Source: Salinicola lusitanus (GTDB lineage: Bacteria > Pseudomonadota > Gammaproteobacteria > Pseudomonadales > Halomonadaceae). Taken from it: a stretch of 58,233 nucleotides of DNA. A program made the translations under genes and the position numbers. Below the pieces are notes generated by a model. That model was not told where the DNA came from. It saw only the letters and a program-made list of their open reading frames with translations, and made no database searches. The DNA lies in assembly GCF_003206045.1 (NCBI RefSeq), contig NZ_PZJM01000006.1, positions 1 through 58,233 on the forward strand, in the 5' to 3' direction. Shown one piece after another: positions 26,968 to 35,491 of the stretch. Numbering within the stretch: position 1 is the first letter of the stretch; the number at the start of each line of letters is the position of its first letter.

Positions 26968-26991
26968 GGAGCGCGATCGACATCGCGCTCC
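26968..26991 (+). other. Intercistronic hairpin after the binding-protein gene
   Basis: GGAGCGCGAT (26968-26977), loop CGAC, ATCGCGCTCC (26982-26991): a perfect 10-bp stem in the 64-bp gap before the first permease gene, with no T-run. Structures like this after binding-protein genes commonly stabilise the upstream mRNA segment or cause partial termination, giving more receptor than permease; that role is inferred. Confidence 0.6.
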
Positions 26992-27023
26992 GGGCCTGCG
27001 ACGAACTGCAACGGAGTACGTTC

Positions 27024-27971
27024 ATGTTCAGCTACTGTCTGCGTCGAACGCTGGCGGCAGTGCCGGTCATGGTGGTGGTGGCGCTGTTCGTCTTTCTGCT
27101 GCTCCGGCTCTCGCCGGGCGACCCCGCGGCGATCATCGCCGGTGACATGGCCACTCCGGCGCAACTGGATCGGATCCGCGAGACCCTGGGGCTGAACCAG
27201 CCGATCTATCTGCAATTCTTCCACTGGGCCGGGGAGCTGCTGCGGGGCGATTTCGGCACCTCCCTGATGTCCAACCTGCCAGTGACACAGCTGATGGCCC
27301 AGCGCCTGGAACCCACCGTCAGCCTGGCCCTGCTCAGCATCGTGCTTTCGGTGGTGGTGGCGGTGCCGATGGGCGTCATCGCAGCCTGGAAGCACGGCAG
27401 CCTGATCGACAACGCGGTGATGTCGGTCTCGGTGCTGGGCTTTTCGGTGCCGGTGTTCGTGATCGGCTACCTCCTGATCAAGATTTTCGCCATCGATCTC
27501 GGCTGGCTGCCGGTTCAGGGCTTCAAGCGGATCTCTGAGGCGGGGTTCGTGCCCTTCATCAGACACGCCATTCTGCCGGCACTGATGCTGTCGACGATCT
27601 ATATCGCGCTGATCGCGCGGATGACCCGGGCCAGCATGCTGGACGTGCTGGGGGAGGATTTCGTGCGGACCGCACACGCCAAGGGCGCCAGCGAGAGACG
27701 GGTGCTGTTCAAGCATGCGTTGCGCAACGCCGGCGTGCCGATTCTCGAAGTGATCGGTACCGGCTTCGCCTTGATGATCACCGGGGTGGTCGTCACCGAG
27801 AGCGTATTCAACATCCCGGGGCTCGGTCGGCTGACGGTGGATGCCATCCTCTCGCGTGACTATCCGGTGATCCAGGGGCTGATTCTGGTGACCAGCGGCG
27901 TCTACGTGCTGATCAATCTGGCCATCGATCTCTCCTATGCGCTGCTCGACCCGAGGATACGTTACCAATGA
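27024..27971 (+). CDS. ABC transporter permease (DppB-like)
   Basis: A 315-residue inner-membrane permease of the peptide/nickel class: TM1 at about 12-30, then a periplasmic loop with the GDPAAIIAGDMATPAQ-type segment, and five more helices. The ATPase-contact EAA-like loop lies around EDFVRTAHAKGASERRVLFKHALRNA. It ends LLDPRIRYQ, the usual DppB end. It overlaps the next permease gene by 4 bp (ATGA). Confidence 0.93.
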   Translation: MFSYCLRRTLAAVPVMVVVALFVFLLLRLSPGDPAAIIAGDMATPAQLDRIRETLGLNQPIYLQFFHWAGELLRGDFGTSLMSNLPVTQLMAQRLEPTVSLALLSIVLSVVVAVPMGVIAAWKHGSLIDNAVMSVSVLGFSVPVFVIGYLLIKIFAIDLGWLPVQGFKRISEAGFVPFIRHAILPALMLSTIYIALIARMTRASMLDVLGEDFVRTAHAKGASERRVLFKHALRNAGVPILEVIGTGFALMITGVVVTESVFNIPGLGRLTVDAILSRDYPVIQGLILVTSGVYVLINLAIDLSYALLDPRIRYQ

Positions 27972-28867
27972 GCCTGTCACCCCCTCACGCCGCCTCCGAT
28001 GTCGCCGGCGCCCCGGTGCCGCGACGGCTACGCTTCTGGCCGCGCCGGCGCCCCGGTTGGACGGTGATGATCGCCGGCGTCTGCCTGGCCCTGATCGTGA
28101 TCGCCGCCATCCTGGCGCCATGGCTCGCTCCCCACGATCCGCTCGAGATGTCTCCGGCGAATCGCCTCAAGCCCCCCGGTGCGGAGTACTGGCTGGGCAG
28201 CGACGCCTATGGCCGCGATCTGCTGTCGCGTGTGCTCTATGGCGCTCGGGTCTCGCTGATCGTGGGTATCGGCAGTGCGCTGATCAGCGTGGTCATCGGC
28301 TTGCCGCTGGGCATCCTCGCCGGTTTCTTCCGCGGGCTGGATTCGCTGATCATGCGCGTCATGGATGGCCTGATGGCGATTCCCAGCGTGCTGCTGGCGA
28401 TCGCCATCGTCTCGCTGATCAGCGCCAACCTGTGGACCGTGATGGCCGCGATCACCATCCCCGAGATTCCCAGGGTGGTGCGCCTGGTGCGCTCGGTGGT
28501 GCTCTCCGCGCGGGAGGAACCCTATGTCGAAGCCGCGGTCTCGCTGGGCAGCAGCCTGACCACGGTGATGTGGCGTCACCTGATGCCCAACACGCTGGCC
28601 CCGTTGATCGTGATGAGTACCTACATCTGCGCCTCGGCCATCCTGACCGAGGCCATCCTCTCCTTTCTCGGGGCCGGCATCGGGACCGAGACCCCGACCT
28701 GGGGCAACATCATGTCGGAGGGTCGAACCTACTTCCTGATCAAGCCTTCGTTGATCTTCTGGCCGGGCATCATGCTGTCGATCTGCATCCTGTCGATCAA
28801 CCTGCTCGGCGATGCCGCGCGTGACCGCCTCGATCCCCGGCTGCAGAAACGAGGAGGTGCGCAATGA
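27968..28867 (+). CDS. ABC transporter permease (DppC-like)
   Basis: The 299-residue second permease. A cytoplasmic N-terminus leads to TM1 at about 33-53, followed by HDPLEMSPANRLKPPGAEYWLGSDAYGRDLLSR, the conserved extracytoplasmic segment of this family. The EAA-like loop is REEPYVEAAVSLGSSLTTVMWRHLMPN. It ends RDRLDPRLQKR. It is translationally coupled to both neighbours (ATGA overlaps at 27968 and 28864). Confidence 0.93.
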   Translation: MSLSPPHAASDVAGAPVPRRLRFWPRRRPGWTVMIAGVCLALIVIAAILAPWLAPHDPLEMSPANRLKPPGAEYWLGSDAYGRDLLSRVLYGARVSLIVGIGSALISVVIGLPLGILAGFFRGLDSLIMRVMDGLMAIPSVLLAIAIVSLISANLWTVMAAITIPEIPRVVRLVRSVVLSAREEPYVEAAVSLGSSLTTVMWRHLMPNTLAPLIVMSTYICASAILTEAILSFLGAGIGTETPTWGNIMSEGRTYFLIKPSLIFWPGIMLSICILSINLLGDAARDRLDPRLQKRGGAQ

Positions 28868-30588
28868 GCGATGACGCCACTCACGCCGAGCTCGCCACGG
28901 CGCCGGTGCTGGAGATTCGTGGGCTGAAAGTCACGACGCACGCCTCGCCGGCCAAGCCCATCCTCGAGGGCATCGACTTCTCGATCGCGCCGGGCGAGAC
29001 GCTCTGCCTGGTGGGCGAGTCGGGCTCCGGCAAGTCGGTGACCTCGCTGGCGGTGATGGGGCTGCTGCCCAAGGGAAGCCTCACCGTGACCGGCGGTCGT
29101 ATCGCGCTGGAGGGGGACGCCCTGCTCGATACCTCCCCAAGGCGACTGCGCGAGCTGCGCGCCAGCCGTATGGCGATGATCTTCCAGGAGCCGATGACCG
29201 CCCTCAATCCGTTGATGCGGGTGGGAGAGCAGATCGAGGAGGTGCTGGTCATGCACCGGAAGGGGCTCTCCTCGGCGCAGCGCCGGGAGCGCGTGCTCGA
29301 GATGCTCGATCAGGTCCAGCTGCCGGATATCGAGCGGGTCTACGCCAGTTGGCCGCACCAGCTCTCCGGCGGCCAGCGCCAGCGCATCATGATCGCCATG
29401 GCGCTGGTCCTGGAGCCCAAGCTGCTGATCGCCGACGAGCCCACGACGGCGCTGGACGTGACCACACAGAAGCAGATTCTCAAACTGATCAAGCAGTTGC
29501 AGGAGCGCCACGGCACGTCGGTGCTGTTCATTACCCATGACATGGGGGTGGTGGCGGACATTGCCGATCGGGTGTGCGTCATGCGTCACGGCGCGGTGGT
29601 CGAGACCCAGCCGATCGCGGCGCTGCTGCGGCGGCCGCAGACCGACTATACCCGCCAGTTGCTGACGGCGGTGCCGAGCCTGCGGCCTCGGGCGGCGCGG
29701 GAGGTGACCGACCGCGAGGTCGTGCTGGAGGCGATCGAGCTCGAAAAGCGCTATGGGCAGACCTCTCGATGGGCCCGGCTCAGCGGCAGGGCCTCCGCCC
29801 AGACGCTGGCGGCGAGCGAGGTCAATTTCGCGCTGACCCGGGGGCGCACCCTGGGCATCGTCGGCGAGAGCGGTTCCGGCAAATCGACCGTGGCGCGCTG
29901 CGTGATGCGGATGATCGAGCCGACCGCGGGTGGCGTGCGGGTCATGGGCAAGGATATCGCCAGCCTCGGCAGAGCCGCGCTGAGGCCGCACCGCAAACGG
30001 ATCCAGATGATCTTCCAGGATCCGTTCCGATCACTGAACCCGCGGCTGACCATCGGTGCCAGCCTGATCGAAGGACCGGTCAACTATGGCACGCCGCGCG
30101 GGGAGGCGCTGGCGCGCGCTGCCGAGCTGCTGGCGCTGGTGGGATTGCCGAAAGACGCGCTGGCGCGCTATCCCCATCAGTTCTCCGGCGGTCAGCGCCA
30201 GCGTATCGCCATCGCCCGCGCCTTGGCGATGGAGCCGGACGTGCTGGTCGCCGACGAAGCGGTGTCGGCGCTGGATGTCTCGGTCCAGGCCCAGGTGCTC
30301 GCGCTGCTCGATGACATTCAGCGCCGGCTCGGCGTGGCGGTGCTGTTCATCACTCACGATCTGCGCGTCGCTGCCCAGATCTGCGACGAGGTGATGGTGA
30401 TGCAGCAGGGCGTGGTCGTGGAGTACGGCCCGGCGAGCCGCGTGCTGGGCGCGCCGGAGCACCCCTACACCCGCTCGCTGATGCTGGCCGCACCCGGACG
30501 GCACTGGGACTTTTCGCAGTTTCGGCCGCTAGAGCACGTCCTCGAGGAGGCCCCGACCTCCGCGTCGGACGCTGTCGTCCACCCATGA
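28864..30588 (+). CDS. Fused dipeptide-type ABC transporter ATPase (DppD-DppF fusion, GsiA-like)
   Basis: A 574-residue protein with two complete ATP-binding cassettes. Domain 1 has Walker A GESGSGKSV near residue 52, signature LSGGQRQRIMIAMAL and Walker B LLIADEPTTALD. Domain 2 has Walker A GESGSGKST near 341, signature FSGGQRQRIAIARAL and LVADEAVSALD. Both signatures and Walker sites look competent. Such fusions occur in glutathione (GsiA) and related peptide importers. It energises the two permeases directly upstream. Confidence 0.93.
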   Translation: MSDDATHAELATAPVLEIRGLKVTTHASPAKPILEGIDFSIAPGETLCLVGESGSGKSVTSLAVMGLLPKGSLTVTGGRIALEGDALLDTSPRRLRELRASRMAMIFQEPMTALNPLMRVGEQIEEVLVMHRKGLSSAQRRERVLEMLDQVQLPDIERVYASWPHQLSGGQRQRIMIAMALVLEPKLLIADEPTTALDVTTQKQILKLIKQLQERHGTSVLFITHDMGVVADIADRVCVMRHGAVVETQPIAALLRRPQTDYTRQLLTAVPSLRPRAAREVTDREVVLEAIELEKRYGQTSRWARLSGRASAQTLAASEVNFALTRGRTLGIVGESGSGKSTVARCVMRMIEPTAGGVRVMGKDIASLGRAALRPHRKRIQMIFQDPFRSLNPRLTIGASLIEGPVNYGTPRGEALARAAELLALVGLPKDALARYPHQFSGGQRQRIAIARALAMEPDVLVADEAVSALDVSVQAQVLALLDDIQRRLGVAVLFITHDLRVAAQICDEVMVMQQGVVVEYGPASRVLGAPEHPYTRSLMLAAPGRHWDFSQFRPLEHVLEEAPTSASDAVVHP

Positions 30589-30652
30589 AGGGCCGGGATC
30601 ACTCGGTCGAACCGCCTCTTTTTCACGCTCTCTCGGATTCAAGGACCGCGTC

Positions 30653-32173
30653 ATGTCACAGCCTCGGATTGCCGTCGGTGGCTTTCTCCACGAAACCAAC
30701 ACCTTTGCGCCCAGCCCGGCGACCTACGAGGATTTCCGGCGGGGGGGCGGAGCCCCGCCGCTGAGCGAGGGCGCTGCGCTGTTCGATGCGGTGGCGGCGA
30801 GCAACATTGGCCTGTGCGGCTTCCTGGGGGCTCCCGAAGCCCGGGCATGGACCCTGGTACCGACCCTCTGGACCGCGGCGAGCCCATCGGCGCACGTCAC
30901 CCATGAGGCCTTCGAGCGTATCACCGAGCGCCTCCTGGGCGGCATCCGCGCTGCGGCACCGCTCGACGGGGTCTATCTCGATCTCCACGGCGCCATGGTC
31001 ACCCAGCAGTTCGACGATGGCGAAGGCGAGTTGCTGCGCCGGGTGCGGGCCCTGGTGGGGGACGCGGTCCCGATCGTCGTCTCGCTGGACTTGCATGGCA
31101 ACGTGACGCCGACGATGGTCGAGCAGGCCGATATGCTGATCGCTTATCGGACCTATCCCCACGTCGACATGGCGGAGACCGGCGCCCGCTGTGCCACCGC
31201 GCTGGCCAGGCTGCTGGCCAGTGACCAGCGACCGGCCAAGGCATTTCGCCAGCTCGACTTTCTGATGCCGATCGCCTGGCAGTGCACGGCGGAAGAGCCG
31301 TGCCGCTCGCTCTACGCCGAAGTCGCGGCGATGGAGCGCGACACGCTGCCCGCGGTGTCGTTCTTGACCGGATTCCCGGCGGCGGATTTCGCCGACTGCG
31401 GTCCCAGCGTCATCGTCTACGGGGTCGATCAGGTCAGTGCCGACGGCGCCGCCGACGCATTGAGCGCGCGTATCGCCGCCCAGGAGCCCGCTTTCGTGGG
31501 GCGTGTATTCGATCCCGAGGCGGGGGTGCGCGAGGCGATGCGCTTGGCGACAGGCGCCACCAGGCCCGTGGTGATCGCCGATACCCAGGACAACCCGGGC
31601 GCCGGTGGCAACTCTGACACCATGGGCATGCTCAAGGCGCTGATCGCCTGCCGGGCAACCCGAGCGGCGCTCGGCAATGTGTTCGATCCGGCGGCGGCGC
31701 AGGTTGCCCATGAAGCGGGTGTCGGCGCGGTGGTCCGGGTGGCGCTCGGTGGCCACTCCGGGGTACCGGGAGACGCTCCGCTGGAGGCGGCATTCACGGT
31801 CGAGGCGCTCTCCGACGGTCAGTTCGTGGCCCCGGGCCCCTACTATGGCGGCGGCCGCCTCGACATGGGGCCGTCAGCGTGTCTGCGCATCGACGGCATA
31901 CGGATCGTGGTGGTCAGCCGCAAGGCGCAGATGGCCGACCTGGCGATGTATCGCTCGGTGGGCATCGAACCGCTCGAACAGGCCATTCTGGTCAACAAGA
32001 GCTCGGTCCATTTCCGCGCCGACTTCGCCCCGATCGCGGAGACCATTCTGGTCTGCGCCGCGCCCGGACCGATGGCCGTCGATCCGGCCGACCTGCCGTG
32101 GCGACGCCTGCGCCCCGGCATCCGGACATCACCTCTCGGCAGGCCCTTCGTCCCTGCCGCCGAACCTGCCTGA
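30653..32173 (+). CDS. M81 family metallopeptidase (MlrC-like)
   Basis: A 506-residue zinc peptidase of the family whose founder, microcystinase C, cleaves small linear peptides left from the cyclic toxin microcystin. The N-terminus RIAVGGFLHETNTFAP is characteristic. Metal-ligand candidates are D146 and H148 in SLDLHGN and H170 in TYPH, and YLDLHGAM at 108-114 is also conserved. No signal peptide, so it acts in the cytoplasm on imported material. Members next to peptide transporters are common in proteobacteria, mostly with unknown substrate. It is 64 bp after the ATPase gene, in the same operon. Confidence 0.88.
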   Translation: MSQPRIAVGGFLHETNTFAPSPATYEDFRRGGGAPPLSEGAALFDAVAASNIGLCGFLGAPEARAWTLVPTLWTAASPSAHVTHEAFERITERLLGGIRAAAPLDGVYLDLHGAMVTQQFDDGEGELLRRVRALVGDAVPIVVSLDLHGNVTPTMVEQADMLIAYRTYPHVDMAETGARCATALARLLASDQRPAKAFRQLDFLMPIAWQCTAEEPCRSLYAEVAAMERDTLPAVSFLTGFPAADFADCGPSVIVYGVDQVSADGAADALSARIAAQEPAFVGRVFDPEAGVREAMRLATGATRPVVIADTQDNPGAGGNSDTMGMLKALIACRATRAALGNVFDPAAAQVAHEAGVGAVVRVALGGHSGVPGDAPLEAAFTVEALSDGQFVAPGPYYGGGRLDMGPSACLRIDGIRIVVVSRKAQMADLAMYRSVGIEPLEQAILVNKSSVHFRADFAPIAETILVCAAPGPMAVDPADLPWRRLRPGIRTSPLGRPFVPAAEPA

Positions 32174-32230
32174 ACCCGACGGTCGCCCAGCTCGACGTTT
32201 CCCTTAGGTTTCCCTTGCCCAGGAGTTCCC

Positions 32231-33427
32231 ATGACCACCTTGCCGCGTATCGATGCCTTTACCGATGAACTGATCGCGATTCGCCACGATATCCACGCCC
32301 ATCCGGAAATCGGCTTCGATGAGCAGCGCACCGCCGCCATCGTTGCCGCGTATCTGCATGAACTGGGCATCGACGTGCATACCGGCGTGGGCAAGACCGG
32401 CGTCGTCGGTCTCATCGATGGCAAGCGGGGTCCGGGGCAGACGCTCGGCCTGCGTGCCGATATGGATGCGCTGCCGATGGACGAGGAGACGGGGCTGGCG
32501 TTCGCCTCGAAGCACCCCGGCCGCTTCCACGGCTGCGGTCACGATGGCCACACCACCATGCTGCTGGGCGCGGCGCGCTATCTCGCCGAGACGCGTGATT
32601 TCGCCGGCCGGGTGGTGTTGATCTTCCAGCCGGCGGAGGAGGGGCTGGGCGGCGCCCGGACAATGATCGCCGAGGCGCTGTTCGAGCGCTTCCCCTGCGA
32701 CGAGATCTATGCGCTGCACAACGCCCCGCATCTCGATCATGGCCAGATCCGCGTGATGAGCGGCAAGGCGATGGCCGGTGCCGAGTTCTTCGACATCGTC
32801 ATCCGCGGCCGGGGAAGCCATGGCGCGCAGCCCAACCACGCCCGCGACCCGATCGTGGTCGCGACGCAGCTCTCCCAGGCCATGCAGAGCATCGTCAGCC
32901 GCAACACCAATCCCCTGGACGCGGCGGTGGTGTCGATCACCCAGCTGCATTCCGGCTCCGCCTACAACGTGATTCCGCAGTCGGCCACGCTCTCCGGCAC
33001 CATTCGCACCTTCGACGACGACGTCGCCGCGCTGATCCATCAGCGCATCCGGGCGCTGGCAGCCGGCCTGGCCAGCGCCTACGGCGTCGAGATCGAGGTC
33101 GATATCCGCAATATCTTCTCGGTACTGGAGAATCATCCGAGCCAGACCGAGGCTTTGGCGGCTGCGGCCCGGGAGATCGTCGGCGATGCCAACGTCGCCG
33201 ATCTCGGTCGTCCGGTGATGGGCAGCGAGGATTTCGCCGACATGCTGAAGAGGATACCGGGCTCCTACTGCTGGGTTGGCCATGCCAGCGATGTCCCGGT
33301 GCACAATCCGGCGTTCGTGCTCGACGACGGGATTCTGCCGATCGGGGCCAGCCTGCTGGCGCGGGTCGCCGAACGTCGTCTCAACGAACTGGCGGCGGCG
33401 AGCACTGCCCGGGCGGTGAACGCATGA
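32231..33427 (+). CDS. M20 family amidohydrolase (hippurate hydrolase/N-acyl amino acid type)
   Basis: A 398-residue metal-dependent amidohydrolase. The metal site typical of the HipO/ILR1 group is complete: C102 and H104 in HGCGHDGH, E136-E137 in QPAEEG, H163 in ALHNAPH and a C-terminal histidine in VPVHNPAF. The opening IRHDIHAHPEIGFDE is diagnostic. Substrates of the group are N-acyl or N-aminoacyl amino acids. It overlaps the next peptidase gene by 4 bp, so the two enzymes are made together and could act in sequence on imported peptides. Confidence 0.92.
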   Translation: MTTLPRIDAFTDELIAIRHDIHAHPEIGFDEQRTAAIVAAYLHELGIDVHTGVGKTGVVGLIDGKRGPGQTLGLRADMDALPMDEETGLAFASKHPGRFHGCGHDGHTTMLLGAARYLAETRDFAGRVVLIFQPAEEGLGGARTMIAEALFERFPCDEIYALHNAPHLDHGQIRVMSGKAMAGAEFFDIVIRGRGSHGAQPNHARDPIVVATQLSQAMQSIVSRNTNPLDAAVVSITQLHSGSAYNVIPQSATLSGTIRTFDDDVAALIHQRIRALAAGLASAYGVEIEVDIRNIFSVLENHPSQTEALAAAAREIVGDANVADLGRPVMGSEDFADMLKRIPGSYCWVGHASDVPVHNPAFVLDDGILPIGASLLARVAERRLNELAAASTARAVNA

Positions 33428-34560
33428 GCCTCGCCGCCACTCTGGAGTTCGATCTCGACGAGATGCTGGCCGGACTGCAGCGCTGGGTCGAGTGCGAGAG
33501 TCCGACCTTCGACAGTGCTGCCGTCAATCGCATGATGACGCTGGCCGCGGACGATCTCGTGGCGATGGGGGCGAGCGTCGAACGCGTAGCCGGGCCTGCG
33601 GGGCTGGGCGACTGCGTCAAGGCGAGTTTCCCGCACCCCCGTCAGGCCGAAGGTGGCATCCTGATCATGGCGCATCTGGACACCGTCCATCCGGTCGGCA
33701 CCCTGGCGACGTTGCCGTTTCGGCGTGAGGGGGGACGCTGTTATGGGCCCGGGATCTGCGATATGAAGGGCGGCACCTATGCAGCGCTGTGCGCGGTGGC
33801 CGCACTCCGGCAGGCGCGGGTCGATACGGCGCTGCCGATTCATGTGCTGCTGACCTGCGACGAGGAGATCGGCAGCCCCGGCACCCGCGAGCTGATCGAG
33901 CGGGAAGCGGCAAGGCATCGCTATATCCTGGTTCCGGAACCGGCGCGCGCAGGCAATGGCGTGGTCACCGGGCGCTATGCGATCGCCCGTTTCGAGCTGC
34001 TCGCTCACGGTCGGCCTAGCCACGCCGGCGCGGCGCTGGCGGATGGCCATTCCGCGATTCGCGAGATGGTGGCGCGAATTCCCGAGATCGAGTCGATGAC
34101 CGACGATGACTGCACCTTCAGCGTCGGCGTGGTGCAGGGCGGCCAGTGGGTCAACTGTGTGTCGACGAGCTGTCGGGGCGAGGCGTTGAGCATGGCCAAG
34201 CGTCAAGCCGACCTGGATCGCGGTATCGAACGCATGCTGGCGTTCACCCAGCGCGATGCCGACGGGATCGGCTTCGAGGTCGAGCTCGGCGTGGTCCGGC
34301 CGGTGTGGGAAGCGGGCGAGGCGACGCTATCGCTCTACGCCCAGGCCAAGGCGATTGCCGACGAGCTGAAGATGCCGCTCCCACACGCCAGCAGCGGTGG
34401 CGGCTCCGACGGCAACTTCACCGGCGCCATGGGGCTGGCGACGCTCGACGGACTGGGCGTTCGCGGCGCGGGCGTCCACACCCTGGCCGAACATATCGAG
34501 GTCGACAGCCTGGTCGAGCGGTCGAGACTGATGGCCGGGTTGATGGCCGCGCTACGCTGA
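33424..34560 (+). CDS. M20 family carboxypeptidase (CPG2/ArgE-like)
   Basis: A 378-residue zinc peptidase of the glutamate carboxypeptidase branch. Metal and catalytic residues are in place: H84 and D86 in MAHLDTVHP, D113 in GPGICDMKGG and the E147-E148 pair in TCDEEIGSPG. A dimerisation domain occupies the middle. No signal peptide is present, so it is cytoplasmic. It differs clearly from the neighbouring M20 enzyme and so probably removes a different residue. It is the last gene of the transporter-peptidase operon; no terminator hairpin is obvious in the 25 bp before the convergent arfB. Confidence 0.9.
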   Translation: MSLAATLEFDLDEMLAGLQRWVECESPTFDSAAVNRMMTLAADDLVAMGASVERVAGPAGLGDCVKASFPHPRQAEGGILIMAHLDTVHPVGTLATLPFRREGGRCYGPGICDMKGGTYAALCAVAALRQARVDTALPIHVLLTCDEEIGSPGTRELIEREAARHRYILVPEPARAGNGVVTGRYAIARFELLAHGRPSHAGAALADGHSAIREMVARIPEIESMTDDDCTFSVGVVQGGQWVNCVSTSCRGEALSMAKRQADLDRGIERMLAFTQRDADGIGFEVELGVVRPVWEAGEATLSLYAQAKAIADELKMPLPHASSGGGSDGNFTGAMGLATLDGLGVRGAGVHTLAEHIEVDSLVERSRLMAGLMAALR

Positions 34561-34585
34561 TCGCGAGGGGGCGGGGCCGCTCGGT

Positions 34586-35002
34586 CTAGTCGTCGATACG
34601 CCCGCGCAGGCGTTTCTTCTGGCCGTGTTTCGTCTTCTGATCGACGCGCTTGCGTTTGGCGCTGCGGCTCGGTTTGGTGGCCTGCCGTGGCTTCTCGCCA
34701 TAGAGCACGGGTTTGATCAGCTGCTTCAGCCGGACGAGGGCCGCCTCCCGGTTGAGTTCCTGGGTGCGATGCTCCTGCGACTTGATCACGACGATGCCGT
34801 CGCGGGTGATGCGTTTGTCACTCAGGGCCAGCAGCTTCTCCTTGAACCCGGGATGCAGACTGGAGGCGCGGATGTCGAAGCGCAGGTGGATCGCCGAGGA
34901 GACCTTGTTGACGTTCTGGCCGCCGGCGCCCTGGGCGCGCACGGCGATGAGTTCGATCTCGTTGTCGGGAATCGAGACGTTGCGGGAGATTTCCAGTGGC
35001 AT
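34586..35002 (-). CDS. arfB: Alternative ribosome-rescue factor ArfB (YaeJ)
   Basis: Peptidyl-tRNA hydrolase that frees ribosomes stalled at the ends of mRNAs without stop codons. The 138-residue protein has the release-factor catalytic loop GGQ at 27-29 (GAGGQNVNKVSSA). It lacks codon-recognition domains and has a long basic tail (KPSRSAKRKRVDQKTKHGQKK) that enters the empty mRNA channel. It lies 42 bp downstream of the Nudix gene on the same strand and is probably the last gene of that operon. Confidence 0.94.
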   Translation of the reverse strand: MPLEISRNVSIPDNEIELIAVRAQGAGGQNVNKVSSAIHLRFDIRASSLHPGFKEKLLALSDKRITRDGIVVIKSQEHRTQELNREAALVRLKQLIKPVLYGEKPRQATKPSRSAKRKRVDQKTKHGQKKRLRGRIDD

Positions 35003-35044
35003 CGGCTGCTCCCTGAGTGTTCGAAAATGAAGGGAATGCCTCGC

Positions 35045-35491
35045 TCAGTCGACGCGATAGACACGCCAGCCGTCGGGGCAGGGCCTATCCTGCCACAGGC
35101 TGAGCATGGCGTCGCTGGCCGCAAACAGCGGCGTGGGGAGCTCATCTTGCGGAAACCACGCCCAGCGGGCGAAGACATCCGGTTCGGTCACTTGCGGTTC
35201 GGCGGTTTCGTCGCCGAGTGAAATCAACGCCGCGCCGGTGATCGCGGTGCGGTCGCTGCCCAGCTGTTGCAGGAAGGCGAATATCTCGACCGGCTGTCGA
35301 GTGATGATGCCAGCCTCCTCGTGTAGTTCCCTCAGTGCCGCGGCCTCGAAGGTCTCCCCGGGTTCGACGTGCCCGCCGGGAAGACACCAGGTGGGTGTCT
35401 CTCCGGCCTTGATACGGTAGCCGAGCAGCAGGTCGCCGCCGGGGCGGGTGACGATGACGCCGACACCCACGCGGGAAACGGGCGCAGCCAT
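35045..35491 (-). CDS. Nudix hydrolase
   Basis: A 148-residue Nudix pyrophosphatase. The Nudix box is complete: GHVEPGETFEAAALRELHEEAGI. The substrate is not readable; the size and the PTWCLPGGHVEPGE segment resemble nucleotide-cleaving ADP-ribose/dNTP types. Its ATG shares one base with the stop codon of the FAD oxidoreductase (TGATG), so they are co-translated. Confidence 0.9.
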   Translation of the reverse strand: MAAPVSRVGVGVIVTRPGGDLLLGYRIKAGETPTWCLPGGHVEPGETFEAAALRELHEEAGIITRQPVEIFAFLQQLGSDRTAITGAALISLGDETAEPQVTEPDVFARWAWFPQDELPTPLFAASDAMLSLWQDRPCPDGWRVYRVD

